Under the pieces are notes generated by a model. The model was not told the origin of the DNA. It worked only from the letters and a program-made list of their open reading frames with translations, and ran no database searches. The position numbers and the translations under genes were made by a program. Source: Salinisphaera orenii subsp. orenii MK-B5 (GTDB taxonomy: Bacteria; Pseudomonadota; Gammaproteobacteria; Nevskiales; Salinisphaeraceae). Taken from it: a stretch of 64,000 nucleotides of DNA. The stretch is from positions 1 through 64,000 of the forward strand of contig NZ_AYKH01000006.1 in NCBI RefSeq assembly GCF_003788635.1, given 5' to 3'. Positions 1 to 13,947 of this stretch are shown here, piece after piece; positions within the stretch are counted from its first letter, which is position 1, and each line of letters opens with the position of its first letter.

Positions 1-999
1 ACCGTCTGATCGATCGGCCGCGCGCAGTACGCGCGTGGTGACCGCGCCGGTCAGCACCATGGGTGCGGCCAGCAGCACGCCGAGCGGGCCCATGAGCACG
101 CCGCCAACGAGCTGGGCCGAGATCAGAACCACCGGCGGCAGCGCGATCGCACGCTGTTGGATGAGCGGCGTGAGCACCGTGCTTTCGAAGGCCTGGATCA
201 CGATATAGAGCGACAGCACCCAGCCGGCCAGTCCGAGCGACTCGACCGCCGCGATCAGCAGCGCAGGCACCACGCCGATCAGGGGCCCGATATAGGGCAC
301 GAACGAGACCAGCCCGGCCCAGAGACCGAGCGTGAACGCGAGCGAGACGTCCATCACGAACAGGCCGATACCGGTCGCGATGCCAACAATCGCCATCGAC
401 AGGCCGCGACCGAGCAGCCACAGCCGAAGCTCGTGGGCGAGCTCCCGCGCCACGACGCCCAGCTTGTCCCGGCTCTCGCGCGACATCAGATCGCGGCCGA
501 GCGACAGGTAACGCCGCGGTGACGCGGCGGCGTAGATGCCGACGAAGATCACCACGAACAGGTTGAAGATGCCGCCGAACGTGGACGACACGACGCTGAA
601 GACATGGGTGCCGCGCGCGAACCACTCGATCGGCTGGGCCGTGTCATCGAGCGCGCCGCGCAGCATCTCGAAGTTGTTCACGCGCGCGCGCAGGCTGTCC
701 CAGGCTTCCGGCATGCGCTCGATCAGTCGCGGAATCTCCTGATCGATCCGGGGCCCGATCCACAGCGCGATCAACACGAACATGAGTGTGATCGCTGCCA
801 GGGTCGCCGCATAGGCCGGCACGCGACCGCCCGGCAGAACGCGCTGCATCGCCTGGGTCGCCGCATCCAGGAGCACGGCGAGAATGACGCCCGAGAACAC
901 GAGCAGCAGAACGGACGTCAGCTGAGGGAACGAATTCAGTGCAAACAGCGTCGCCAGCACGAGTCCGGCGACGAGCAGCGGGGTTGGCGTCGAACGCAT
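1..999 (-). CDS. AI-2E family transporter (PerM-like), 3' end cut by window
   Basis: The reading frame is open from an ATG at 999 to the window edge (333 codons), so the C-terminus is missing. It encodes a polytopic membrane protein. An N-terminal hydrophobic block is followed by a soluble linker, and a later membrane half contains the run FVPYIGPLIGVVPALL and a PLGVLLAAPM motif near the end, both typical of the AI-2E/PerM exporter family (about 350 residues). Family members are thought to export small molecules or act as ion antiporters; the substrate here cannot be told. It lies downstream of ectC on the same strand, but a strong terminator separates them, so it is probably a separate transcript. 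Confidence 0.85.
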   Translation of the reverse strand, partial: MRSTPTPLLVAGLVLATLFALNSFPQLTSVLLLVFSGVILAVLLDAATQAMQRVLPGGRVPAYAATLAAITLMFVLIALWIGPRIDQEIPRLIERMPEAWDSLRARVNNFEMLRGALDDTAQPIEWFARGTHVFSVVSSTFGGIFNLFVVIFVGIYAAASPRRYLSLGRDLMSRESRDKLGVVARELAHELRLWLLGRGLSMAIVGIATGIGLFVMDVSLAFTLGLWAGLVSFVPYIGPLIGVVPALLIAAVESLGLAGWVLSLYIVIQAFESTVLTPLIQQRAIALPPVVLISAQLVGGVLMGPLGVLLAAPMVLTGAVTTRVLRAADRSDG

Positions 1000-1052
1000 G
1001 TTCGGGCTCCCTGCCGATGGACGCCGCGGCCGAGGACCGGCCGGCTCGCGGC

Positions 1053-1080
1053 AAAAAAAACCCCGGTCCGCGGACCGGGG
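1053..1080 (-). terminator. Rho-independent terminator after ectC
   Basis: A perfect 20-nt palindrome (1061-1080) is followed on the minus strand by eight T residues (1053-1060). It sits 35 bases after the ectC stop and ends the ectABC transcript. Confidence 0.9.
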
Positions 1081-1114
1081 TCGTGACGCGTGTCAGCGCA
1101 TCGGCGCGCGCCGC

Positions 1115-1507
1115 CTACTGATCCTGCGGCGGAACGTAGGCGCCGTCCTCGTCGTGGATCTCGCGACCGGTGACCGGCGGGTTGAAGGCGCAGACCAGCT
1201 TGAGCTCGGTCTTGGCCTTGAGCGTATGCCGATCGTGGTTGTCGAGCGCATACACCGTACCCGGCTCGATCTTGTGCTCTTCGCCGGTATCGCGGTTCAC
1301 GAGCGTGCCCTCGCCCTGATAACAGAACACGGCTTCGTAGTGGTACTTGTACCACATGTCGAACTCGAGTCCGGGCGGGAACGTGGTCTCGTGAAACGAA
1401 AAACCCATGCCGTCGCTGGCCAGCAGCCAACGCACGCTGGTCCAGCCGTCCGGGCTGACGACCTCGCGGTCGGTGCCGCGCAGGTCTTCGGTACGCACAA
1501 TCTTCAT
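1115..1507 (-). CDS. ectC: L-ectoine synthase
   Basis: 130-residue cupin enzyme that cyclises N-gamma-acetyl-L-2,4-diaminobutyrate to ectoine, a cytoplasmic compatible solute. The start MKIVRTEDLRG and total length match the family. Residues equivalent to the known iron/substrate-binding set of EctC are present as Glu58, Tyr86 and His94 (motifs HYEAVFCYQGEG and YALDNHDRHT). It is last in the ectA-ectB-ectC order and is followed by a strong terminator. No ectoine hydroxylase (ectD) or dedicated aspartokinase (ask) is adjacent. Confidence 0.97.
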   Translation of the reverse strand: MKIVRTEDLRGTDREVVSPDGWTSVRWLLASDGMGFSFHETTFPPGLEFDMWYKYHYEAVFCYQGEGTLVNRDTGEEHKIEPGTVYALDNHDRHTLKAKTELKLVCAFNPPVTGREIHDEDGAYVPPQDQ

Positions 1508-1587
1508 CGGGACTCCTAGCGTCTTGAGGTGATCGACACCAATGTATCCTACAGCACGCGCCTCAGGCTGCGACGCGCCTCGAGATC

Positions 1588-2865
1588 TCAGGCCGCACCC
1601 TGTGTCAGCCCGTGCTTGTCGAGGACCGCTTGAACCGCGTCGGCGACGATATCCAGACCTTCGTCGATATCGGCGTCGCTGGTGTTCACGGCCTGCATGA
1701 ACTTGATCACGCTGTCACGGGGGCCGGCGGTCTCCAAAAGCAGCTTGCGATTGAAGCACTCGGCCGCGATCTCGTCGGCGATCTCGGCGATCTCGCAGTC
1801 GACACCGATGAACATGCCGCGGCCACGCACCTCGGCGTTGAAGCCGGGATGGCGATCCACGATCTCGTTCAGGCGTTCGCGCATGTGCTCGCCCTTGCGC
1901 AGGATCTCCTTCTCGAAGGCGTCGTCGCGCCAGTAGTGATTGATCGCGGCGACGGCCGTCACGAAGGCGTGGTTGTTGCCACGGAACGTGCCGTTGTGCT
2001 CGCCGGGCTCCCAGATATCCAGATCCGGGCGGATCATGGTGATCGCCAGCGGCAGGCCGAAGCCGGACAGCGACTTGGACACGGTGATGATGTCCGGCTT
2101 GATGCCCGAGGGCTCGAACGAGAAGAACGGGCCGGTACGGCCGACGCCGGCCTGGATGTCATCGACGATCAGCAGCATGTCGTGCTCGCGGCAGATGCGC
2201 TCGATCTCGCGCAGCCACTCGTCACTCGCCACGTTGATGCCGCCCTCGCCCTGTACGGTCTCGAGGATCACGGCGGCCGGCTTTTCAAGCCCGCTGGAGC
2301 CGTCCTTGAGCATGTACTCGAGATCGGCGGCGGTGTCGCGGCCATCGCGGAAATAGTCGCAGAACGGCAGCGAGTGCGTGTCCTGCAGATCGACCCCGGC
2401 GCCGCCGCGCTTGGCGGAATTGCCGGTCACCGCGAGCGCCCCCAGCGTCATGCCGTGATAGCCGTCGGTGAAGCACAGCACGCCGCTGCGGCCCTTGACC
2501 TTGCGGGCCAGCTTGAGTGCGGCTTCCACGGCGTTGGTGCCGGTCGGCCCCGGAAACTGGATCTTGTAGTCCATGCCCCGCGGTTTCATGATCACTTCCT
2601 CGAAAGTCTCGAGGAAATTGACTTTCTCCGCGGTCGCCATGTCCAGACCGTGGCAGATGTTGTCGCCCTGGATGTAATCCAGCAGGGCTTTCTTCATCAC
2701 TTCGTCGTTGTGGCCGTAGTTGAGCGCGCCGGCGCCGCCGAAGAAATCGAGATAGACGTCGCCGTTCTCGTCGGTCATGCGGTTGCCCTTGGCGGTCGTG
2801 AAGACCGTCGGGAAGCCACGCACGTACCCGCGCACTTCGGATTCGAGACGATTGATGGTTTCCAT
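1588..2865 (-). CDS. ectB: Diaminobutyrate--2-oxoglutarate transaminase
   Basis: 425 residues, class III PLP aminotransferase that makes L-2,4-diaminobutyrate from aspartate semialdehyde and glutamate, the first step of ectoine synthesis. The start METINRLESEVRGY is chosen because it matches family N-termini and follows an AGGAGC ribosome site at 2872-2877; the frame stays open upstream without meaning. PLP Lys is Lys264 in TVSKSLSGFG, and the DDIQAGVGRTG block (235-245) carries the cofactor Asp. It is separated from ectA by 34 bases and from ectC by 80 bases, so the three are an operon. Confidence 0.97.
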   Translation of the reverse strand: METINRLESEVRGYVRGFPTVFTTAKGNRMTDENGDVYLDFFGGAGALNYGHNDEVMKKALLDYIQGDNICHGLDMATAEKVNFLETFEEVIMKPRGMDYKIQFPGPTGTNAVEAALKLARKVKGRSGVLCFTDGYHGMTLGALAVTGNSAKRGGAGVDLQDTHSLPFCDYFRDGRDTAADLEYMLKDGSSGLEKPAAVILETVQGEGGINVASDEWLREIERICREHDMLLIVDDIQAGVGRTGPFFSFEPSGIKPDIITVSKSLSGFGLPLAITMIRPDLDIWEPGEHNGTFRGNNHAFVTAVAAINHYWRDDAFEKEILRKGEHMRERLNEIVDRHPGFNAEVRGRGMFIGVDCEIAEIADEIAAECFNRKLLLETAGPRDSVIKFMQAVNTSDADIDEGLDIVADAVQAVLDKHGLTQGAA

Positions 2866-2899
2866 AACTTGCTCCTGAGCGACTGCTCGGATGAATGTC

Positions 2900-3454
2900 C
2901 TATTCGGCCGACTCGCGGATCGCCGCGGTATCGAAGGGGCCGATACGGAAGAGAATTTCGGGCTCGTGGGGTTCGCCGTCGACGCTTTCGTGATCGCCGA
3001 ACAGTTCGCTGGCGAACAGCTCCTCCTCTTCGCACCGGGTGTCGAGCTTGGCGGCGAAGCCGCGGAAGAGCGCCATGGACGCCTCGTTGGTCGGCCCCAC
3101 GGTGGTGTCGAGATAGCGCACGTGCGAACAGGCCGGTCGCTTGAGGATCTCGTAGAGCATGCGCGTGGCCAGGCCGCGGCCGCGGCCGGCCTCGGCGACG
3201 CCCACCTGCCACACGAACACCGTGTCCGGTTTGCTCGGCGGGCAGTAGGCCGATATGAAACCGGCCAGCTGGTCGCCGACCTCGGCGACCACGCTCGTCT
3301 GCGAGTAGTGCTCGCCCACGAGCAGATAGGCATAGACGGAATTGACGTCGAGCACGCCCGTATCGCGAACGAGCTGGAGAATGTCGGCGCCGTCTTCCTT
3401 GAACGGAGAGCGGAAGCGGACCTCTTTCGAGGCCGGGTCAATCGTGTCGGAAAT
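2900..3454 (-). CDS. ectA: L-2,4-diaminobutyric acid acetyltransferase; start codon unusual
   Basis: GNAT enzyme that acetylates diaminobutyrate in ectoine synthesis. The acetyl-CoA loop is visible as VAEAGRGRGLATRML, and the end EPEILFRIGPFDT is typical. Homology starts upstream of the first canonical start in frame, GTG at 3353-3355: the codons before it read FRSPFKEDGADILQLVRDTG, the expected first strand and helix. Between the in-frame stop at 3485-3487 and that GTG there is no ATG, GTG or TTG. I place the start tentatively at an ATT (3452-3454); CTG at 3461-3463 and ATT at 3440-3442 are alternatives, and a one-base sequence error linking to the ATG at 3483-3485 is possible. The conservative span is 2900-3355 (151 residues). 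Confidence 0.8.
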   Translation of the reverse strand: MSDTIDPASKEVRFRSPFKEDGADILQLVRDTGVLDVNSVYAYLLVGEHYSQTSVVAEVGDQLAGFISAYCPPSKPDTVFVWQVGVAEAGRGRGLATRMLYEILKRPACSHVRYLDTTVGPTNEASMALFRGFAAKLDTRCEEEELFASELFGDHESVDGEPHEPEILFRIGPFDTAAIRESAE

Positions 3455-3483
3455 AACGTTCAGTTCGGTTTTCGTTTGCCCAC

Positions 3484-3512
3484 ATTATAGCGGCTTCGCC
3501 GCAGATTTTCTC
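3484..3512 (-). promoter_or_regulatory. Putative sigma-70 promoter of ectABC
   Basis: A perfect -10 box TATAAT lies on the minus strand at 3484-3489 in the short gap after carB. The -35 region at 17-bp spacing (3507-3512, GAGAAA) is weak. A 13-nt inverted repeat (3490-3502, five-base stem, GAA loop) fills part of the spacer. Transcription would begin near 3477, only about 15-25 bases ahead of the candidate ectA starts. Confidence 0.5.
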
Positions 3513-3523
3513 ACCGCCCCGAC

Positions 3524-6748
<3,225 letters not shown>

Positions 6749-6854
6749 GGCTTGGGTGCTCGTTTTCAGCGCGGGCGCGCCTCGGGCACGCCCTGTCGAC
6801 TACGCTTTCGGTTCAATCGGTTGCGTCATGTTTCTGATGCTGATTCCACAGCAT

Positions 6855-7994
6855 TCAGCCGGCGGGTCGATGCGACTCCATCGTGCGCATGAAGCGCGCG
6901 AACAGCGGCGACACGTCGTGCGGGCCCGGGCTGGCCTCCGGGTGGCCCTGGAACGAGAACACCGGTTTGTCGATGATCTCGATGCCCTGCAGCGTCTGGT
7001 CGAACAACGAACGGTGAGTCACGCGAACAGTGTCCGGCAGGCTGGCCTCGTCCACGGCGAAGCCGTGGTTCTGGCTCGTGATGAGCACCTCGCCGGTGTT
7101 CACGTCCATCACCGGATGGTTGGCCCCGTGATGACCGAACTTCATCTTCAGGCTGCGGCCACCCGCGGCGAGCCCGAGTATCTGGTGGCCGAGACAGATG
7201 CCGAGCGTCGGCACGCCGCGTTCGATCAGCTCACGGCAGGTGGCGATCGCGTAATCGCAGGGCTCCGGATCGCCCGGCCCGTTGGCCAGCAGCACGCCGT
7301 CCACACCCAGCGCCATCACGTCCGCCAGCGGCGTGCGCGGCGGCACCACGGTGACGCGCGCGCCGCAGTCGACCAGACGGCGCAGGATGTTGTACTTCAC
7401 GCCGTAGTCGTAGACGGCGACGTGATGGGTCGGCGTCGCCGGCACGTGCGTGTCGTTCGGCCCGACCCAGCTGGGCTGGTCCCAGTCGTAGCGTTCGCGG
7501 GTGCCGGCCTCGGCCGCGAGGTCCGCGCCCTTCAGGCCCGGGAAATCGCGCGCCGCGGCCAGTGCCGCCGCCTCGTCGACGCCCTCGCCCGCCATGATGC
7601 AGCCGTTCTGCGCCCCTTTTTCGCGCAGCAGGCGCGTGAGGCGACGGGTATCGATGTCGCCGATGCCGACCACGCCGTTGGACTCGAGATAGGCCATCAG
7701 GCCGCCGTCGGTACGCCAGTTGCTGGGCGCACGCGGCACCTCGCGAACGATCAAGCCGGCGGCCTGGACGCGATCCGATTCGACGTCCTCGGCGTTGGCG
7801 CCGGTATTGCCGATATGCGGATAGGTCAGCGTGACCATCTGCTGACGGTAGGACGGGTCGGTCAGGATCTCCTGATAACCGGTCATCGCGGTGTTGAAGA
7901 CGACCTCGCCGACGGTGGTGCCGGTGGCACCGATGGCGCGTCCATGAAAGAGGCTACCGTCTTCAAGCGCAAGCAGGGCTGTCGGGCGCAACAA
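6855..7994 (-). CDS. carA: Carbamoyl-phosphate synthase small subunit
   Basis: 379 residues. Glutaminase subunit that supplies ammonia to CarB. The class I amidotransferase motif [12 protein letters not shown] holds the catalytic Cys, and the N-terminal block [20 protein letters not shown] is typical. There is no ATG near the start: the gene opens with two consecutive TTG codons (7992-7994 and 7989-7991). A GGAG ribosome site ends just 2-3 bases before the first TTG but about 6 before the second, so the second may be used. E. coli carA is known to initiate at UUG, so this is consistent with the family. Confidence 0.96.
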   Translation of the reverse strand: MLRPTALLALEDGSLFHGRAIGATGTTVGEVVFNTAMTGYQEILTDPSYRQQMVTLTYPHIGNTGANAEDVESDRVQAAGLIVREVPRAPSNWRTDGGLMAYLESNGVVGIGDIDTRRLTRLLREKGAQNGCIMAGEGVDEAAALAAARDFPGLKGADLAAEAGTRERYDWDQPSWVGPNDTHVPATPTHHVAVYDYGVKYNILRRLVDCGARVTVVPPRTPLADVMALGVDGVLLANGPGDPEPCDYAIATCRELIERGVPTLGICLGHQILGLAAGGRSLKMKFGHHGANHPVMDVNTGEVLITSQNHGFAVDEASLPDTVRVTHRSLFDQTLQGIEIIDKPVFSFQGHPEASPGPHDVSPLFARFMRTMESHRPAG

Positions 7995-8047
7995 TGACTC
8001 CGTGACGCTGTGTTCTGGGCAGTGCCGGCATGGCCGCAGGCGGCGAG

Positions 8048-8075
8048 AGTATAGCCGCTCGCCGGCGCTCTCGCC
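8048..8075 (-). promoter_or_regulatory. Possible carAB promoter
   Basis: A TATACT hexamer on the minus strand (8048-8053) lies about 55 bases upstream of carA, in the gap after dapB. The -35 region is poor, so only the -10 is persuasive. The surrounding repeat of GGCGAG and CTCGCC strings could also fold. Confidence 0.35.
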
Positions 8076-8100
8076 AGCCGGTGCGGTGCAATCGCGGGCT

Positions 8101-8925
8101 TCAGTCCGCCCGTTCGGCGATACCCAGCACGTCGTTCATGTCGTAGCGGCCCGGCGGACGCGACGCGGCCCAGCCGGCCGCGCGCATGGCCCCGCCGGCA
8201 AAGGTCTGCCGTGACGAGGCCTTGTGCGTGATCTCCAGCCGTTCGCCGTCGCCCGCGAACAGTACCGTATGCTCGCCGACGATGTCGCCGCCGCGCAGGG
8301 TCTGGAAACCGATGGTGCCGCGCTCGCGCTCTCCGGTATGGCCCTGGCGGGCATAGACGGCGCAGTCGGACAGCTCGCGCCCGGTCGCCTCGGCCAGCAC
8401 CTCGCCCATGCGCAACGCCGTGCCGGAGGGGGCGTCGACCTTGTGTCGGTGGTGCGCCTCGAGCACTTCGATGTCGAACGAATCCCCGAGTGCTTTCGCT
8501 GCCATTTCAAGCAGTTTAAGCGACAAGTTGACGCCGGCACTGAAGTTCGGCGCCATCACCACGGCGATGCGTTCGGCGGCCGCATCGATGCGTTCGAGCT
8601 GCGTGTCGTCGAAACCCGTCGTACCGATGACGATGGCCGCACCGGCCGCCACGCAGTCGCCGAGCGCTTCGACACACGGCGCGGGGCGGGTGAAATCCAC
8701 CAGCACGTCGAAGTCACGATCGCCGCGGTCGGCGGCCGAATCCACCGCCACGCCCGCATCGTCCGCGCCGGCCAGCCGGCCGGCGTCCCGGCCGATGGCC
8801 TCGCTGCCCGGGGCCTCGAAGGCGGCGGCGAGCGCGAGCGCCTCGTTGCGCAGACAGGCGATGACGAGTTCACGCCCCATCCGACCGGCCGCCCCGTTGA
8901 TCGCGACCTTCACCGGTTTCGCCAT
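8101..8925 (-). CDS. dapB: 4-hydroxy-tetrahydrodipicolinate reductase
   Basis: 274 residues. NAD(P)H-dependent reductase in the diaminopimelate/lysine branch from aspartate semialdehyde. The N-terminal dinucleotide fold has [15 protein letters not shown], and the catalytic/substrate block [20 protein letters not shown] is intact. A GAGGAG ribosome site precedes the ATG. It follows dnaJ by 15 bases and is probably cotranscribed with the dnaK genes; dnaJ-dapB-carA is a conserved gammaproteobacterial order. It uses the same precursor, aspartate semialdehyde, as EctB. Confidence 0.97.
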   Translation of the reverse strand: MAKPVKVAINGAAGRMGRELVIACLRNEALALAAAFEAPGSEAIGRDAGRLAGADDAGVAVDSAADRGDRDFDVLVDFTRPAPCVEALGDCVAAGAAIVIGTTGFDDTQLERIDAAAERIAVVMAPNFSAGVNLSLKLLEMAAKALGDSFDIEVLEAHHRHKVDAPSGTALRMGEVLAEATGRELSDCAVYARQGHTGERERGTIGFQTLRGGDIVGEHTVLFAGDGERLEITHKASSRQTFAGGAMRAAGWAASRPPGRYDMNDVLGIAERAD

Positions 8926-8940
8926 GTCGAACTCCTCGCT

Positions 8941-10077
8941 CTAGCCCAGATGCTCGCCAAAGAAGCGCTTGGCCTTGTCCAGCCAAGAGGTCGTCGCCGG
9001 ACTGTGGCTGCGGCCGCTCGCCTCGAGCGATTCCTGCAGCTCCTCGAGCATCTTCTTCTGCTTGGCGTTGAGATTGACCGGCGTTTCCACGCTGACCTTG
9101 ACCAGCAGATCGCCCGGCGACGAGGTCCGCACCGACTGCACGCCCTTGCCGCGCAGGCGGAAGGTCTTGCCGGACTGGGTCTCGGCCGGCACCCGCAACG
9201 ACACCTTGCCCTTGAGCGTGGGCACGTCGATATCGCCGCCGAGCGCGGCGGTGATCATGTCGACCGGCACATTCGCGCGCAGGTTGTTGCCGTCGCGGAC
9301 GAAGAACTCGTGCGGCTTGACGTTGATCTGTACGTACAGATCGCCCGTGGGGCCGCCCATCTCGCCGGCCTCGCCCTCGCCGGACAGCCGGATCCGGTCG
9401 CCGTTGTCCACGCCCGGCGGCACCTTGACCGACAGCGTCTTCGAGGACTGGCGGCGCCCTTCGCCCCCGCATTTGCGGCAGGGATTGCGCACCTTGTTGC
9501 CGGACCCGTGGCAATCCGGGCAGGTCTGCTGGATCGACAGGAAGCCCTGCTGGATCCGGACTTGACCCATGCCCTGGCAGGTGCCGCAGGTGTCCACGGG
9601 CGATCCGGGTTCCGCGCCGTCGCCGCCGCAGCCCTCGCACTGCTCCAGCGTGGGGATGCGGATCTCGACGGTATCGCCCTCGATGGCGGTCTCCAGATCG
9701 AGATCCAGGTCATAGCGCAGATCGGCCCCGCGGGAAGCGCGCGAGCGACCGCCGCCCATGCCACCGCCGAAGATATCGGAGAAGATATCGCCGAAGATGT
9801 CGCCGAAGCCGCCGGCCCCGGCGCCGGGACCGCCGCCGCCACCGCTGGCGCCGCCCAGCCCGGCATGGCCGAACTGGTCGTAGGCCTGACGCTTCTGGTC
9901 GTCGGAGAGCACTTCATAGGCTTCCGAAGCCTCCTTGAAGCGCGCCTCCGCCTCGGTGTCATCCGGATTGCGGTCCGGATGGTTCTTCATCGCCAGCCGA
10001 CGATAAGCCTTCTTGATGTCGTCCTTGGATGCGCCCTTGGACACACCCAGCACGTCGTAATAATCGCGTTTCGCCAT
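8941..10077 (-). CDS. dnaJ: Chaperone protein DnaJ
   Basis: 378 residues. Co-chaperone that stimulates DnaK ATPase. It has the J domain (residues 1-70, HPD motif in AMKNHPDRN), a glycine-rich linker (about 75-110), four zinc-binding CxxCxGxG repeats (from CEGCGGDG to CRKCGGEG) and the C-terminal substrate-binding region. It follows dnaK by 82 bases that can form two alternative hairpins. Confidence 0.98.
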   Translation of the reverse strand: MAKRDYYDVLGVSKGASKDDIKKAYRRLAMKNHPDRNPDDTEAEARFKEASEAYEVLSDDQKRQAYDQFGHAGLGGASGGGGGPGAGAGGFGDIFGDIFSDIFGGGMGGGRSRASRGADLRYDLDLDLETAIEGDTVEIRIPTLEQCEGCGGDGAEPGSPVDTCGTCQGMGQVRIQQGFLSIQQTCPDCHGSGNKVRNPCRKCGGEGRRQSSKTLSVKVPPGVDNGDRIRLSGEGEAGEMGGPTGDLYVQINVKPHEFFVRDGNNLRANVPVDMITAALGGDIDVPTLKGKVSLRVPAETQSGKTFRLRGKGVQSVRTSSPGDLLVKVSVETPVNLNAKQKKMLEELQESLEASGRSHSPATTSWLDKAKRFFGEHLG

Positions 10078-10088
10078 AATGGAGAAAG

Positions 10089-10130
10089 CCCGGTATCAAA
10101 AAATACCGGGGCAACGCATGGCGCTGCCCC
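10089..10130 (-). other. Overlapping intergenic hairpins between dnaK and dnaJ
   Basis: One inverted repeat has 8-bp arms at 10089-10096 and 10103-10110, with an A-rich six-base loop on the plus strand (T-rich in the minus-strand transcript). A second has 6-bp arms GGGGCA (10108-10113) and TGCCCC (10125-10130). They share the bases 10108-10110, so they cannot form fully at once. No U-tract follows, so this looks like a processing or attenuation structure and not a full terminator. Confidence 0.5.
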
Positions 10131-10159
10131 GGCGCTTCAAGCCTCGACGCGTCGGGGAC

Positions 10160-12112
<1,953 letters not shown>

Positions 12113-12174
12113 GTCTGATTCCCTCTGATTCGCGCTGCATTGGCAGCGTCTTTTTCAACTCAACTTGCACTTCG

Positions 12175-12203
12175 ATCTGGGGCGCCGCGGCCTGCTTTTC
12201 AAG
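12175..12203 (-). promoter_or_regulatory. Sigma-32 heat-shock promoter upstream of dnaK
   Basis: On the minus strand, CTTGAAA (12197-12203) is followed after 14 bases by CCCCAGAT (12175-12182), close to the sigma-32 consensus CTTGAAA-N(11-16)-CCCCATNT. It lies in the 111-base gap between grpE and dnaK. Confidence 0.75.
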
Positions 12204-12223
12204 CGCCGGGCGCCCGGCACGGC

Positions 12224-12868
12224 CTATTTGTCGCCGGTCGGCTTGGCCACGGTCACCATCGCGGCGCGCAGCACGCGGCCGTTGAGCGTGTACCCCTTCT
12301 GCATGACGCTGGCCACGCTGTTCGGGGGCAGCTCGTCGCTGGGCTGGGTCGACACGGCCTCGTGGTATTCGGGGTCGAAGGTCTCGCCCTCGGGGTTGAT
12401 CACCTCGATGCCGGCCTTCTCCATGCTCGAGGCCAGCATGCGATTGGTCATGTCCATGCCTTCCTTGAGCTTGTCGAAATCGCCGTTGCCTTCCTCGGCC
12501 GCCTGGAGGCCCAGTTCGAGACTGTCGCGCACGCCGAGCAGATCGGCGGCGAACTTCTCGATCGCGAATTTGCGCGCCGATTCGGCGTCGCGCTGTGCGC
12601 GCTTGCGCACGTTCTCCATCTCGGCGGCCGCCCGCACCGCCTGATCGCGATACTGCTCGGCCTCGGCCCGCGCCTGATCCAGTTCGGCCTGCAGCTCGTC
12701 GGTCTCGGCGAGGCTGTCGGCGCTCGCTTCGCCGGTATCGACGTAGTCCTCGGCGCCGGTCTGGGCGTTCTCGATATCCGGCTGCGGCGCGTTCTCCGCA
12801 GCGGCATCCTGTTCGCCGTGGGGTGTGCGTTCCGGATCGACCTGGCCTGGTCTATCGTTCTGGGTCAT
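12224..12868 (-). CDS. grpE: Nucleotide exchange factor GrpE
   Basis: 214 residues. Dimeric nucleotide exchange factor for DnaK. The start MTQNDRPGQ is chosen for a GGGGAT ribosome site upstream and because the frame before it overlaps the promoter. Residues 15-65 are a disordered acidic stretch rich in E, D and A. A long coiled coil follows (ELDQARAEAEQYRDQ to RKRAQRDAES), then the beta domain with NPEGETFDPEYHEAVS and the ending VTVAKPT. It is the first gene of the grpE-dnaK-dnaJ-dapB group and divergent from nadK. Confidence 0.97.
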   Translation of the reverse strand: MTQNDRPGQVDPERTPHGEQDAAAENAPQPDIENAQTGAEDYVDTGEASADSLAETDELQAELDQARAEAEQYRDQAVRAAAEMENVRKRAQRDAESARKFAIEKFAADLLGVRDSLELGLQAAEEGNGDFDKLKEGMDMTNRMLASSMEKAGIEVINPEGETFDPEYHEAVSTQPSDELPPNSVASVMQKGYTLNGRVLRAAMVTVAKPTGDK

Positions 12869-12933
12869 GACAAATCCCCGCTGATTGATGACATCGTCGC
12901 GCGAAGCGCCCTGCGCGACCTCGATGCGCTCCA

Positions 12934-12961
12934 CCATTGGGCTCGCTCCCGGCTTTTCAAG
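12934..12961 (-). promoter_or_regulatory. Sigma-32 heat-shock promoter upstream of grpE
   Basis: On the minus strand, CTTGAAA (12955-12961) is followed after 13 bases by CCCAATGG (12934-12941), a good match to the sigma-32 consensus. It gives a leader of roughly 60 bases before the grpE ATG. The -35 is identical to that upstream of dnaK. Confidence 0.75.
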
Positions 12962-13043
12962 CACATCGGCGACACGCGCACGTTGAAAATATGACCCAAG
13001 GCGTGAATGCTTACGCCATTCACCCGTCGGCCAACGGCTGCGC

Positions 13044-13937
13044 ATGGCGCACGAGTTCGCAACCATCGGCATCTTCGCCAAGCGCCACGACGAGACCGTG
13101 CGCGACACGCTGGATACGCTCGTCGCGGTTCTGGCGCGTCACGGCCGGCGCGTACTCGCCGACGCCGAGCAGGCCGACGGGCGCGACGACGTCGAGGCCT
13201 GTCCGCGGGACGCGCTGGGCGCGGCCTGCGATCTGATCGTGGTGGTCGGCGGCGACGGCACCCTGCTGGATGCCGGGCGCACCGTGGCCGCCCACGCCAC
13301 CCCGCTGCTCGGGGTCAACCTCGGCCGGCTGGGCTTCATGGTGGACGTGCTTCCGGCCGACATGGCCGCCACCCTGGACGACGTGTTCGCCGGCCACTAC
13401 ATCGCCGAATCGCGGCTCATGCTGGGCGCGCGCATCCAGCGCGCGGACGGCCATATCGAGCCCGAGGTCTTTCCCGCACTCAACGAATGCGTAGTCCGCA
13501 ATCAGGCCTTCGCCCGGGTGCTCGATTTCGATACCTACATGAACGGCGACTTCATCAGCCATCACCGCGCCGACGGCATGGTCGTGGCCACCCCGACGGG
13601 CTCCACGGCCTACGCGCTGTCCGGCGGCGGCCCGGTGCTGCATCCGGACATGGCCGCCCTGGCGATGGTTCCGATCTGCCCGCACACCCTGTCCGACCGG
13701 CCGCTGATCGTGGACGCCGCCCACCGTGTCGAGGTGCGCGTGGCCGACGGCCACGACGGCGCTGCGCTGTTCACCAGCGACGGCCAGGTGACCCAGCCGC
13801 TGGAGCCCGGGGACCGGGTGCTGATCGAGCGTGGCGATCACGATCTTCGGCTGATCCATCCGCCCGGCTACGACTACTTCAACATCCTGCGCAACAAGCT
13901 GCAGTGGGGCCGCGGCCAGCAGCTGCCGCGGGCCTGA
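13044..13937 (+). CDS. nadK: NAD kinase
   Basis: 297 residues. Phosphorylates NAD to NADP in the cytoplasm. The catalytic/ATP motif GGDGT is at 69-73 and the NAD-binding block ADGMVVATPTGSTAYALSGG is intact. It is divergent from grpE and followed by recN after 10 bases; the grpE-nadK-recN-bamE neighbourhood is common in gammaproteobacteria. Confidence 0.97.
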   Translation: MAHEFATIGIFAKRHDETVRDTLDTLVAVLARHGRRVLADAEQADGRDDVEACPRDALGAACDLIVVVGGDGTLLDAGRTVAAHATPLLGVNLGRLGFMVDVLPADMAATLDDVFAGHYIAESRLMLGARIQRADGHIEPEVFPALNECVVRNQAFARVLDFDTYMNGDFISHHRADGMVVATPTGSTAYALSGGGPVLHPDMAALAMVPICPHTLSDRPLIVDAAHRVEVRVADGHDGAALFTSDGQVTQPLEPGDRVLIERGDHDLRLIHPPGYDYFNILRNKLQWGRGQQLPRA

Positions 13938-13947
13938 GCGCGACCTC

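Noticed and set aside
3490-3502. Small stem-loop as a carB terminator
   Set aside because: Five-base stem without a T-tract, placed inside the presumed ectA promoter spacer.
10114-10141. CTTGAAG with a CCATGC-like -10 before dnaJ as a third heat-shock promoter
   Set aside because: Both boxes deviate from consensus and the spacing is at the lower limit, unlike the two better sites upstream.
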